Part shown: positions 39,155 through 52,500 of the stretch, piece after piece
How the letters are laid out: every line of letters begins with the position of its first letter
Position numbering within the stretch: position 1 is the stretch's first letter
NCBI GenBank assembly: GCA_963784995.1
Contig: CAWATZ010000008.1
Location: 1 to 64,000 of the forward strand
Direction: 5' to 3'
Origin: CAWATZ01 sp963784995
GTDB lineage: Bacteria; Planctomycetota; Planctomycetia; Gemmatales; Gemmataceae
DNA length: 64,000 nucleotides
Made by a program: the position numbers and the translations under genes
Notes under the pieces: model-generated
Databases searched by the model: none
Told to the model about the DNA's origin: nothing
Seen by the model: the letters and a program-made list of their open reading frames with translations, nothing else

Positions 39155-39244
39155 CGCTCCCTCATGCGTAAGGGGGAAGAGGATTTGTCTTCGTATTCTC
39201 ATACCAGACCGGGGTATTCCCGAACCAGCCCAGATGCCCCGTGG

Positions 39245-40084
39245 CTACGGGCTGGGCACCTGGTCGAGCCAGGCCAGGAGATCGCCAGCAAAGACCTCGG
39301 GTCGAGGCTCGAACTCCAGGGTGTGATGGGCCTCGGGGTATTCGATGATCGTGCAAGGTCCGGGGAAGCGTTTCACCAGCCGGCGAATGCGCTGGTTATC
39401 GACAATCCGATCCTGGCCGGCCAGCATCACCAGGCTGGGCACGCGTACGTACGGTGCGGCCAGGCGGAGATAGAAGTCGAGCCGCCGGCTCTCCAGCAGC
39501 AAGCGTGCGGTGGCCTGGTGCAGGGCCAGCGGGTCGTGGCGCAGGAAGTCGAGCCAGCGCGGGTTGCTGGTGAACAGCTCCGGGTCGTTGAGGGGGATGG
39601 GGAAGAGGCGCGTGGGCCGGACCAGGCGTGCCCAGAGGACCTGGAGTTTCTGGCTCAGGGTGGGCCCGACCCGGGCGAAGAAGCCGGGACAGAGCAGGGC
39701 GAGGGCCTCGTTCAGCCCCGGATAGCGGCGCTGCAAGCCGACCGCCAGCTTGCCGCCCCAGGAGATGGCCAGCAGCACCACCGGCCGGCCCGGCGAGCGC
39801 TGCCGCAGCAGTTGCAGGAACTCGGCCACGTCGCGCATCAGCCGGCGAAAGCCCGGGGCGTCGCCGCGGGCCTGCTCGTTCCGCCCGGAGCCGCGGCGGT
39901 CCAGGAAGGAAACCGACCAGCCGGCCTCGGCCAGCCGGGTGCAGGACCACTCGTACCAGCCGGCGTGGCTCTGGATGCCGTGCAGACAGACCACCTCGCC
40001 CCGAGACGTTCTCGGGGCAGGATAGTGGCGATAGCGGCAGACGTAGCCGTCGCTGCAGGTGTAAGTTTGCTCAGTCCAGTTCAT
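39245..40084 (-). CDS. alpha/beta-hydrolase, monoglyceride-lipase/serine-aminopeptidase-like
   Basis: A 279-residue hydrolase. The oxyanion loop is VVCLHGIQSHAGWYEW, followed by FLDRRGSGRNEQARGD. The nucleophile elbow reads LLAISWGGKLAVGL, with Ser in AISWG where G-x-S-x-G is usual. The acid is in LAGQDRIVDNQRI and the His in YPEAHHTLEFE. It should be a cytoplasmic esterase or lysophospholipase of the S33-type group. No signal peptide is seen. Confidence 0.85.
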   Translation of the reverse strand: MNWTEQTYTCSDGYVCRYRHYPAPRTSRGEVVCLHGIQSHAGWYEWSCTRLAEAGWSVSFLDRRGSGRNEQARGDAPGFRRLMRDVAEFLQLLRQRSPGRPVVLLAISWGGKLAVGLQRRYPGLNEALALLCPGFFARVGPTLSQKLQVLWARLVRPTRLFPIPLNDPELFTSNPRWLDFLRHDPLALHQATARLLLESRRLDFYLRLAAPYVRVPSLVMLAGQDRIVDNQRIRRLVKRFPGPCTIIEYPEAHHTLEFEPRPEVFAGDLLAWLDQVPSP

Positions 40085-40516
40085 CAGGGCTCAATCTGCT
40101 GTTTTTCCCAGGATAACAGGCGATCGCCAGGCCACAACAGAACTATCGCCGTACTGGCCGGCTTCCTCGTTACAACCTGCTCAATTCCTCCAAATTCTCC
40201 TTCAGGGCACTTTTTTGTTGCATACTCGATTCTTTTGAGTAGACTACTATCCATCGGCCGATCTCGCTGAAGGACTCTTCGGAACCGGGGAAGGCACCTG
40301 GTTTTCGGCATTTTTGGACAGAATCGAACGTTTTTCGTGAAGCTGCGTCCAAGAAACAGCGCCGCGATTGTTGTTCTGTCCTTTCGGTTGTGGCCGTTCT
40401 CGATTTCGCGAACGGCCTCACCGACGCAACCAACTGCAATGGAATGGTTTTCGATAATTTCGCGAACTTTCTCCTGGCGGACCACGTCCAGGACAACCTG
40501 AGCCTACCTCAAAGGG
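40085..40516. other. 432-bp AT-richer leader region before the giant surface-protein gene
   Basis: The base composition is lower in GC than the rest, and small frames on both strands show no protein-like pattern. It probably holds the promoter of the giant gene. The motif ATTTCGCGAAC occurs twice (see its own entry). Confidence 0.5.
40403..40467 (+). promoter_or_regulatory. two ATTTCGCGAAC direct repeats, candidate operator
   Basis: ATTTCGCGAAC occurs at 40403-40413 and 40457-40467, 54 bp apart, and each contains the palindrome TTCGCGAA. They lie 50-115 bp before the start of the giant gene. Spacing of about five helical turns would suit a DNA-binding dimer; the factor is unknown. Confidence 0.35.
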
Positions 40517-43500
40517 ATGGTTATGTTGCCTCGCTTCCTGCGCCCCATGCTGAACCTGCTGGCCCGAGTCACCCGGCCGATCCGGCGTCCGCAACCGGCC
40601 TTTTCCCGAAGACCGGGTGCTTTCCGCCCCGTTCTCGAAGAGCTGGAAACCCGGCTGGTGCCGAACACCGGACATCTGGAATGGCGCTGGCGGCGGCGAC
40701 TGGTACACGTCAACCGCCCTCGGAGCGAGGGGCATGCGACCGACGAGCGGCGAGGACGTGATCATCAATACACTCGATTCGGGCAGCACCCTCACGTACA
40801 CGGCCGGCACGGTGAACCTCAACAGCCTGACCTTCGGCAGCGGTGCTGTCGGGACATTGGACGTTTCCGGGGGGACCTTGACGGTCGGGGGTGGCACAAC
40901 GAGTTTCTCCGGAACTTTATCCATCGACGGCGGCACCGTGGATTTCATCACCCACAATGCGGTGACTCTGGGGACCGTGAAGCTTCTCGGGTGGCACCCT
41001 GGAAGGCTCGGACACGGTTAGCGTCAATGGGAACGTGTCACTCAGCGGCAGCGAGACGCAGATCGCCGCTCCGGGCCATGTCTGAAGACGAGAAACGCTT
41101 GATGGCATCACCCTTGACAACTATGGCACGTCCTCCGGCTGGACCAGTGTCCAGAGTTCGGGCACTCTGTTCACCATGCAAAATAACGCCGTATGGAACA
41201 ACGAGAATGGCAGCACATTCATTTCCATGGCGGTCTACACGAACGAGAACTTTTTCTCTACCGGGACCGGCAGCGAAATTTGTCAACAATGCCGGGTGCG
41301 ACGTTCGAGGATAACATTGGCTCCAGCAACACCACGAGCCTCGGTGTGGATCTGGAGAACGACGGCACGGTCAGCGTCCTGTCGGGCACCCTTACTGTGT
41401 CGGGGGACGGATCGGATACGGGCAGCATCAATGTTGCTTCTGGAGCCAACATCGGCTTCGAGGGCAGCAGCACCTTCATGTTCAACTCAGGGGGTTCGCT
41501 AAGCGGAGCTGGCAGCGTGGAGTTCGGTGGTTCTGACAGCGATCAAGTTCTCAATGAATTCCAGTTACAGCGACACTGGCACTGTAACCATCGACACCGG
41601 CACCGTCGATTTCAGCACGGGCAATGAGGTGACTCTGGGGGCATGAACTGTCCCTCTCAGGTGGCACCCTGCAAGGCTCGGACTCGGTCCAGGTCAACGG
41701 GACGTTGACCTGGAGCGGGGGAACCATGAGCGGCAGTGGCACGACGGTGGTGCAGATAGGTAAGAGCATGTCCTTCAATAACGATGACATCCTCGATGAC
41801 CGCACCCTGGACAACTATGGCACGGCCACCTGGGATCAGTGGTACGATTACGGACGTGGGCAACCAGCTCACCATGCAGAGTGGCGCGACGTGGAATAAC
41901 GAAAATGGCAGCACGTTTGATTCCAGTGGGGTCATCACGTAACTTGAACTTGATCGCTGTCGGAGACCGGCAGCACGGCGACATTTTCAACATGCAGGGT
42001 GCGACGTTCATCAGTGAGGTTGGCTCCGGGAACACCACCAAGGTCGGTGTGCCTCTGACTAACGATGGGCACGATCAATGTCAAGTCGGGAACTGTGGAC
42101 CTGGCAGGTGGGTTGACGAACTTCTCTGGCACTACCCTGAACAGCGGAACCTACATTGTCCACAATAGTATCTATTCGAGTTCCCAGGTGCCAGCATTGC
42201 GACGAATAAAGCCAACGTCACGCTCGACGGTCCGAACACCGCCCCCATCGAGAAATGATGTCGATGACTCCGACGCCCTGGCGAACTTCAGCACCAACTC
42301 CAGCACGGGAAGCCTGACGCTTCTCGATGGCCAGCAGCTGAGCATCCGGGGGCGTTCAGCAACAGTGGGAGCGTGACCATTGACGCCACGGGCGGCACCA
42401 GGCAAGCGATCCTTGGCGGGAACTATACCCAGACAGGCGGCGGCAGCACGACAAACCTCGTCTCCGGCACCACGACCAGCACTACAGCCGTTCTGATGGC
42501 GAACTGCCGTGACTCGACGCCGGCACGCTGCAAGGGACCGGCAAAGTCAGCGCGAACCTCCTCAACGGCGATTCCTCCGCCGACGGCGGCACAGTCAGCC
42601 CGGGGACGAGCAGCATACCCGGTGAAATCAACATTACCGGCTCCTACACCCAGAGTGCTGGCGGCAGTCTCAACGTCAAGCTTGGCCCGACCGCCGGCAC
42701 GTCCGATCTCGTTGCCGTGAGCAGCACCTCCATGCTGGGTGGGAACCTCAACGTGAGTACGTTGCCCGGGTTGAACCTCATTCCCGGCCAGACGTACAAG
42801 ATCATGACTTTCTCGTCCAACTCCAGCAATTTCAGTAACACTCCGGGCGGCACCTACACTCTAGCTACGGGTCAAGTGCTTAATGAAATCTTCAATACCA
42901 CTCCCAACAATCTGACCCTGCAGGTGGGCGCGGATTCGACCACGACCAGCGTCGTGTCCTCATCCACGAACAATACGTCGGTGTATGGGCAATCCGTGAC
43001 CTTCACGGCCACCATGAGCAACAACGTCGCGAATGGGCCGACACCGTATGGCACCGTCGAGTTCTACGACGGGACAACCGATCTGGGTACAGGAACTGCG
43101 TTGAGTGGCAGCGGAGGTACAGCAACGTCCACGTTCACGACGACTACGCTGTCTGTGAATGGGTCTCCTCACACGATCAAGGCAGTCTATACCGACAACG
43201 TCGATCCTGACTTCCAGACGAGCAACGGCAGCTTGTCCCCAGGCCAGACAGTAACCCAGGCGGCGTTGACCGTCATGCCGAATGCCGTCTCCACCACCTA
43301 TAGTGGCGTGGCGTTGAACAACGCGACGTACTCGGACAACACGTCCAACTACTCCATCACCGGCTTCGTCAATGGGGATTCGATTGCTTCTGCTGGAGTG
43401 ACGCTGAGTGGCTCAATGTTCTTCAACGGTTCGACTTCGACCTCGGTCAAGAACGTGGGCACCTACAGCCAGGCTCAGGGCACGCTGTCTCTGAGCAGCA

Positions 43501-46500
43501 ACAACAACAACTATTCGATGACCTTCAGCAACACGGCGCCGAATAACTACGCCATTACTCCGGCAGCGTTGAGCATCAGTGCCGTCACCGACAGCAAGGT
43601 CTACGACAGCACGACCAGTTCGTCGAAGACGCCCACGGTCAGCGGTCTGCTGGGCAGCGACACGGTGACTGGCCTGAGCCAGGCGTTCACTTCCAGGAAC
43701 GTGCTCGGCACCAACGACAGCACTCTCACCGTCACCGCTTACACGGTCAACGATGGCGACGGTGGTGCCAACTACACGGTGACCACGCACACCGCCACAG
43801 GCACCATCACCCCGGCGGCGTTGAGCATCAGTGCCGTCACCGACAGCAAGGTCTACGACAGCACCACCACTTCGTCGAAGACGCCCACGGTCAGCGGTCT
43901 GCTCGGCTCCGACACGGTGACTGGCCTGAGCCAGGCGTTCACTTCCAGGAACGTGCTTGGCACCAACGGCAGCACCCTCACCGTCACCGCTTACACGGTC
44001 AACGATGGCAATGGCGGCGCCGACTACACAGTGACGACGCACACCGCCACCGGCACCATCACCCCGGCAGCGTTGAGCATCAGCGCCGTCACCGACAGCA
44101 AGGCTTACGACGGCACCACCAGTTCGTCGAAGACGCCCACGGTCAGCGGCCTGCTGGGCAGCGATACGGTGACTGGCCTGAGCCAGGCATTCACTTCCAG
44201 CAACGTGCTCGGCAGCAACAACAGCACCCTGACCGTCACGGCCTACACGGTCAACGACGGCAACGGCGGCGCCGACTACACAGTGACCACGCACACCGCC
44301 ACAGGCACCATCACCCCGGCAGCGTTGAGCATCAGTGCCGTCACCGACAGCAAGGCTTACGACAGCACCACCACGTCATCCAAGACGCCCACGGTCAGCG
44401 GCCTCCAGGGCAGCGATACGGTGACTGGCCTGAGCCAGGCGTTCACTTCCAGGAACGTGCTCGGCACCAATGGCAGTACCCTGACCGTCACGGCCTACAC
44501 GGTCAACGACGGCAACGGCGGCGCCGACTACACGGTAACCACGCACACCGCCACAGGCACCATCACCCCGGCGGCGTTGAGCATCAGCGCCGTCACCGAC
44601 AGCAAGACCTACGACAGCACCACCAGTTCGTCGAAGATACCCACGGTCAGCGGCCTCCAGGGCAGCGATACGGTGACTGGCCTGAGCCAGGCGTTCACTT
44701 CCAGGAACGTGCTCGGCACCAACGGCAGCACCCTCATCGTCACCGCTTACACAGTCAACGACGGCAACAGCGGCGCCGACTACACGGTAACGACGCACAC
44801 CGCTTCAGGCACCATCACCCCGGCAGCACTGAGCATCAGTGCTGTCACCGACAGCAAGGTCTACGACGGCACCACCACTTCATCGAAGACGCCCACGGTC
44901 AGTGGCCTGCTGGGCAGCGATACGGCAACCGGTCTGAGTCAGGCATTCACCTCCAAGGACGTGCTCGGCACTAACAATAGCACGCTGACCGTCACGGCCT
45001 ACACGGTCAACGACGGCAACGGTGGCGCCGACTATACGGTGACCACGCACACCGCCACAGGCACCATCACCCCGGCAGCGTTGAGCATCAGTGCCGTCAC
45101 CGACAGCAAGGTCTACGACAGCACCACCACTTCGTCGAAGACGCCCACGGTCAGCGGCCTGCTCGGCTCCGACACGGTGACTGGTCTGAGCCAGGCGTTC
45201 ACCTCCAAGAACGTGCTCGGCACCAACAACAGCACGCTGACCGTCACCGCTTACACGGTCAACGACGGCAACGGTGGCGCCGACTACACGGTGACCACGC
45301 ACACCGCCACAGGCACCATCACCCCGGCAGCACTGAGCATCAGCGCCGTCACCGACAGCAAGGTCTACGACGGCACCACCAGTTCGTCAAAGACGCCCAC
45401 GGTCAGCGGCTTGCTGGGCAGCGACACGGCGACCGGCCTGGTCCAGGCATTCACTTCCAAGGACGTGCTCGGCACCAACAACAGCACCCTGACCGTCACG
45501 GCCTACACGGTCAATGACGGCAACGGTGGCGCCGACTACACGGTAACCACGCACACCGCCACAGGCACCATCACCCCGGCAGCGTTGAGCATCAGCGCCG
45601 TCACCGACAGCAAGACCTACGACAGCACCACCAGTTCGTCGAAGATACCCACGGTCAGCGGCCTCCAGGGCAGCGACACGGTGACTGGCCTGAGCCAGGC
45701 GTTCACTTCCAGGAACGTGCTCGGCACTAACAATAGCACGCTGACCGTCACGGCCTACACGGTCAACGACGGCAACGGTGGCGCCGACTATACGGTGACC
45801 ACGCACACCGCCACAGGCACCATCACCCCGGCAGCGTTGAGCATCAGTGCCGTCACCGACAGCAAGACCTACGACAGCACCACCACTTCGTCGAAGACGC
45901 CCACGGTCAGCGGCCTGCTCGGCTCCGACACGGTGACTGGCCTGAGCCAGGCGTTTACCTCCAAGAACGTGCTCGGCACCAACAACAGCACGCTGACCGT
46001 CACCGCTTACACGGTCAACGACGGCAACGGCGGCACCGACTACACGGTGACCACGCACACCGCCACCGGCACCATCACCCCGGCAGCGTTGAGCATCAGC
46101 GCCGTCACCGACAGCAAGACCTACGACAGCACCACGACTTCGTCGAAGACGCCCACGGTCAGCGGCCTGCTGGGCAGCGACACGGTGACTGGCCTCAGCC
46201 AGGCGTTCACTTCCAAGGACGTGCTCGGCACCAATGGCAGCACCCTGACCGTCACGGCCTATACGGTCAACGACGGCAACGGTGGCGCCGACTATACGGT
46301 AACCACGCACACCGCCACCGGCACCATCACCCCGGCAGCGTTGAGCATCGGCGCCGTCACCGACAGCAAGGTCTACGACGGCACCACCAGTTCGTCAAAG
46401 ACGCCCACGGTCAGCGGCCTGCTCGGCTCCGACACGGTGACTGGCCTCAGCCAGGCGTTCACTTCCAGGAACGTGCTCGGCACCAATGGCAGTACCCTCA

Positions 46501-49500
46501 CCGTCACGGCCTACACGGTCAACGACGGCAACGGCGGCGCCGACTACACGGTAACCACGCACACCGCCACCGGCACCATCACCCCGGCGGCGTTGAGCAT
46601 CTGCGCCGTCACCGACAGCAAGACCTACGACAGCACCACGACTTCGTCGAAGACGCCCACGGTCAGCGGCCTGCTCGGCTCCGACACGGTGACTGGCCTG
46701 AGCCAGGCGTTCACTTCCAGGAACGTGCTGGGCAGCAACGGCAGCACCCTGACCGTCACGGCCTATACGGTCAACGACGGCAACGGCGGCGCCGACTATA
46801 CGGTGACCACGCACACTGCCAACACCATCGCCCAGGCAGCGTTGAGCATACGGCACCATCACCGACAGCAAGGCTTACGACGGCACCACCCGTTCGTCGA
46901 AGACGCCCACGGTCAGCGGCCTGCTGGGCAGCGATACGGTGACTGGCCTGAGCCAGGCATTCACTTCCAGCAACGTGCTCGGCACCAACAACAGCACCCT
47001 GACCGTCACGGCCTACACGGTCAACGACGGCAACAGTGGCGCCGACTACACGGTGACCACGCACACCGCCACCGGCACCATTACTCCGTTTGCTCTGAGC
47101 ATCAGTGCCGTCACCGACAGCAAGGTCTACGACGGCACCACCACGTCATCCAAGACGCCCACGGTCAGCGGCCTCCGGGCAGCGATACGGTGACTGGCCT
47201 GAGCCAGGCGTTCACTTCCAAGGACGTGCTCGGCACCAATGGCAGTACCCTCACCGTCACGGCCTACACGGTCAACGACGGCAACGGCGGCGCGACTACA
47301 CGGTAACCACGCACACCGCCACAGGCACCATCACCCCGGCGGCGTTGAGCATCAGTGCCGTCACCGACAGCAAGGCTTACGACGGCACCACCACGTCATC
47401 CAAGACGCCGACGGTCAGCGGCCTCCAGGGCAGTGACACAGTGACTGGCCTGAGGCAGGCATTCACTTCCAGGAACGTGCTCGGCAGCAACGGCAGCACC
47501 CTGACCGTCACGGCCTACACGGTCAACGACGGCAATGGCGGCGCGACTACACGGTGACCACGCACACCGCCACCGGCACCATCACCCCGGCAGCGTTGAG
47601 CATCGGCGCCGTCACCGACAGCAAGGCTTACGACGGCACCACCACGTCATCCAAGACGCCGACGGTCAGCGGCCTGCTGGGCAGCGACACGGTGACCGGT
47701 CTGAGCCAGGCATTCACTTCCAAGGACGTGCTCGGCAGCAACAACAGCACCCTGACCGTCACGGCCTACACGGTCAACGACGGCAACGGCGGCGCCGACT
47801 ACACGGTGACCACGCACACCGCCACAGGCACCATCACCCCGGCGGCGTTGAGCATTAGTGCCGTCACCGACAGCAAGGCTTACGACGGCACCACCACGTC
47901 ATCCAAGACGCCGACGGTCAGCGGCCTGCTGGGCAGCGATACGGTGACCGGTCTGAGCCAGGCATTCACTTCCAGGAACGTGCTCGGCAGCAACGGCAGC
48001 ACCCTGACCGTCACGGCCTACACGGTCAACGACGGCAATGGCGGCGCGACTACACGGTGACCAGGCACACCGCCACAGGCACCATCACCCCGGCAGCGTT
48101 GAGCATCAGTGCCGTCACCGACAGCAAGGCTTACGACGGCACCACCAGTTCGTCAAAGACGCCCACGGTCAGCGGCCTGCTCGGCTCCGACACGGTGACT
48201 GGCCTGAGCCAGGCATTCACTTCCAGGAACGTGCTCGGCAGCAACGGCAGTACCCTCACCGTCACGGCCTACACGGTCAACGACGGCAACGGTGGCGCCG
48301 ACTACACGGTGACCACGCACACCGCCACAGGCACCATCACCCCGGCAGCGTTGAGCATCAGTGCCGTCACCGACAGCAAGGTCTACGACGGCACCACCAC
48401 GTCATCCAAGACGCCCACGGTCAGCGGCCTCCAGGGCAGTGACACAGTGACTGGCCTGAGCCAGGCGTTCACTTCCAAGGACGTGCTCGGCACCAATGGC
48501 AGTACCCTCACCGTTACGGCCTACACGGTCAACGACGGCAATGGCGGCACAGACTACACGGTAACCACGCACACCGCCACAGGCACCATCACCCCGGCGG
48601 CGTTGAGCATTAGCGCCGTCACCGACAGCAAGACCTACGACAGCACCACGACTTCGTCGAAGACGCCCACGGTCAGCGGCCTGCTCGGCTCCGACACGGT
48701 GACTGGCCTGAGCCAGGCATTCACCTCCAAGGACGTGCTCGGCAGCAACGGCAGCACCCTGACCGTCACGGCCTATACGGTCAACGACGGCAACGGTGGC
48801 GACGACTATACGGTGACCACGCACACTGCCACCGGCACCATCACCCCGGCAGCGTTGAGCATCGGCGCCGTCACCGACAGCAAGGCTTACGACGGCACGA
48901 CCAGTTCGTCGAAGACGCCCACGGTCAGCGGCCTGCTCGGCTCCGACACGGCGACTGGCCTGAGCCAGGCATTCACTTCCAGGAACGTGCTCGGCAGCAA
49001 CAACAGCACCCTGACCGTCACGGCCTACACGGTCAACGACGGCAACGGCGGCGCCGACTACACGGTAACCACGCACACCGCCACAGGCACCATCACCCCG
49101 GCAGCGTTGAGCATCAGCGCCGTCGCCGACAGCAAGGCTTACGACGGCACGACCAGTTCGTCGAAGACGCCCACGGTCAGCGGCCTGCTCGGCTCCGACA
49201 CGGTGACTGGCCTGAGCCAGGCATTCACCTCCAAGGACGTGCTCGGCAGCAACGGCAGCACCCTGACCGTCACGGCCTATACGGTCAACGACGGCAACGG
49301 TGGCGCCGACTATACGGTGACCACGCACACTGCCACAGGCACCATCACCCCGGCAGCGTTGAGCATCAGCGCCGTCACCGACAGCAAGGCTTACGACGGC
49401 ACCACCAGTTCGTCGAAGACGCCCACGGTCAGCGGCCTGCTCGGCTCCGACACGGTGACTGGCCTGAGCCAGGCATTCACTTCCAGCAACGTGCTCGGCA

Positions 49501-52500
49501 GCAACAACAGCACCCTGACCGTCACGGCCTATACGGTCAACGACGGCAACGGCGGCGCCGACTATACGGTGACCACGCACACCGCCACCGGCACCATTAC
49601 TCCGTTTGCTCTGAGCATCAGTGCCGTCACCGACAGCAAGGTCTACGACGGCACCACCACGTCATCCAAGACGCCCACGGTCAGCGGCCTCCAGGGCAGT
49701 GACACGGTGACTGGCCTGAGCCAGGCGTTCACTTCCAGGAACGTGCTTGGCACCAACGGCAGCACCCTCACCGTCACCGCTTACACGGTCAACGATGGCA
49801 ATGGCGGCACCGACTACACAGTGACGACGCACACCGCCACCGGCACCATCACCCCGGCGGCGTTGAGCATCGCGCCGTCACCGACAGCAAGGCTTACGAC
49901 GGCACGACCAGTTCGTCGAAGACGCCCACGGTCAGCGGCCTGCTCGGCTCCGACACGGTGACTGGCCTGAGCCAGGCATTCACCTCCAAGGACGTGCTCG
50001 GCAGCAACGGCAGCACCCTGACCGTCACGGCCTATACGGTCAACGACGGCAACGGTGGCACGACTATACGGTGACCACGCACACCGCCACAGGCACCATC
50101 ACCCCAGCAGCGTTGAGCATCAGTGCCGTCACCGACAGCAAGGCTTACGACAGCACCACCACGTCATCCAAGACGCCCACGGTCAGCGGCCTCCAGGGCA
50201 GTGACACAGTGACTGGCCTGAGCCAGGCGTTCACCTCCAAAAACGTGCTCGGCAGCAACGGCAGCACCCTCGCCGTCACGGCTTACACAGTCAACGACGG
50301 CAACGGCGGCGCCGACTATACGGTGACCACGCACACCGCCACAGGCACCATCACCCCAGCAGCGTTGAGCATCAGTGCCGTCACCGACAGCAAGACCTAC
50401 GACGGCACCACCAGTTCGTCGAAGACGCCCACGGTCAGCGGCCTCCAGGGCAGCGACACGGTGACTGGCCTGAGCCAGGCATTCACTTCCAGCAACGTGC
50501 TCGGCACCAACAACAGCACCCTGACCGTCACGGCCTACACGGTCAACGACGGCAACAGTGGCGCCGACTACACGGTGACCACGCACACCGCCTCAGGCAC
50601 CATCACCCCGGCAGCGTTGAGCATCAGTGCCGTCACCGACAGCAAGGTCTACGACAGCACCACCGCGTCGTCGAAGACGCCCACGGTCAGCGGCCTCCAG
50701 GGCAGCGACACGGTAACCGGCCTGAGCGAGGCGTTCACCTCCAGGAACGTGCTCGGCAGCAACGGCAGTACCCTCACCGTCACGGCCTACACGGTCAACG
50801 ACGGCAACGGTGGCGCCGACTACACGGTGACCACGCACACCGCCACAGGCACCATCGCCCCGGCAGCGTTGAGCATCAGTGCCGTCACCGACAGCAAGGC
50901 TTACGACGGCACGACCAGTTCGTCGAAGACGCCCACGGTCAGCGGCCTGCTCGGCTCCGACACGGTGACTGGCCTGAGCCAGGCATTCACCTCCAAGGAC
51001 GTGCTCGGCAGCAACGGCAGCACCCTGACCGTCACGGCCTATACGGTCAACGACGGCAACGGTGGCGCCGACTATACGGTGACCACGCACACTGCCACCG
51101 GCACCATCACCCCGGCAGCGTTGAGCATCAGCGCCGTCACCGACAGCAAGGCTTACGACGGCACGACCAGTTCGTCGAAGACGCCCACGGTCAGCGGCCT
51201 GCTGGGCAGCGATACGGTGACTGGCCTGAGCCAGGCATTCACTTCCAGCAACGTGCTCGGCACCAACAACAGCACCCTGACCGTCACGGCCTACACGGTC
51301 AACGACGGCAACGGTGGCGCCGACTACACGGTGACCACGCACACTGCCACCGGCACCATCACCCCGGCAGCACTGAGCATCGGCGCCGTCACCGACAGCA
51401 AGGCTTACGACGGCACCACCCGTTCGTCGAAGACGCCCACGGTCAGCGGCCTGCTCGGCTCCGACACGGTGACTGGCCTGAGCCAGGCATTCACTTCCAG
51501 CAACGTGCTCGGCAGCAACGGCAGCACCCTGACCGTCACGGCCTATACGGTCAACGACGGCAACGGTGGCGCCGACTACACGGTGACCACGCACACCGCC
51601 ACAGGCACCATCACCCCGGCAGCGTTGAGCATCAGTGCCGTCACCGACAGCAAGGTCTACGACGGCACCACCACGTCATCCAAGACGCCCACGGTCAGCG
51701 GCCTCCAGGGCAGTGACACAGTGACTGGCCTGAGCCAGGCGTTCACTTCCAAGGACGTGCTCGGCACCAATGGCAGTACCCTCACCGTTACGGCCTACAC
51801 GGTCAACGACGGCAATGGCGGCGCCGACTACACGGTGACCAGGCACACCGCCACAGGCACCATCACCCCGGCAGCACTGAGCATCAGCGCCGTCACCGAC
51901 AGCAAGGCTTACGACGGCACCACCAGTTCGTCAAAGACGCCCACGGTCAGCGGCCTGCTCGGCTCCGACACGGTGACTGGCCTGAGCCAGGCATTCACTT
52001 CCAGGAACGTGCTCGGCAGCAACGGCAGTACCCTCACCGTCACGGCCTACACGGTCAACGACGGCAACGGTGGCGCCGACTACACGGTGACCACGCACAC
52101 CGCCACAGGCACCATCACCCCGGCAGCGTTGAGCATCAGTGCCGTCACCGACAGCAAGGTCTACGACAGCACCACCGCGTCGTCGAAGACGCCCACGGTC
52201 AGCGGCCTCCAGGGCAGCGACACGGTAACCGGCCTGAGCGAGGCGTTCACCTCCAGGAACGTACTCGGCACCAACGCCAGCACTCTCGCCGTCACCGCTT
52301 ACACGGTCAACGACGGCAACGGCGGTGCCGACTACACGGTGACCACGCACACCGCCTCAGGCACCATCACTCCGTTCACGCTGACTGTCTCCGGCATCAC
52401 CGCGAACAACAAAGTTTATGATGGCACGATGAATGCCACCCTCAACACGAGCGGTGCGACGCTGTCCGGAGTATTCGGCGGCGACACAGTCAACCTGGTC

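Larger units (their letters stand above)
43566..52377 (+). repeat. 35 tandem copies of a 252-bp (84-residue) YDG-type repeat
   Basis: Successive GCGTTGAGCATC openings are 252 bp apart. The span 43566-52377 is 8,812 bp, which equals 35 x 252 minus 8. The eight missing bases are accounted for by seven lesions: near 46840 (net -2), 47176, 47291, 47547, 48047, 49871 and 50059 (-1 each). Each unit encodes ALSISAVTDSK(V/A/T)YD, KTPTVSGLLGSDTVTGLSQA and TLTVTAYTVNDGNGGADYTV. Units vary at only a few sites (D/G/S after YD, R/K/S before NVLG or DVLG, T/S before N). Confidence 0.92.

Noticed and set aside
40084..40485. 133-residue reverse frame in the leader region of the giant gene
   Set aside because: It has no recognisable domain or upstream ribosome site, and it starts in the proposed promoter region.
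43566..52377. CRISPR array
   Set aside because: The repeat unit is 252 bp with no spacers, is coding, and has no cas genes near it.
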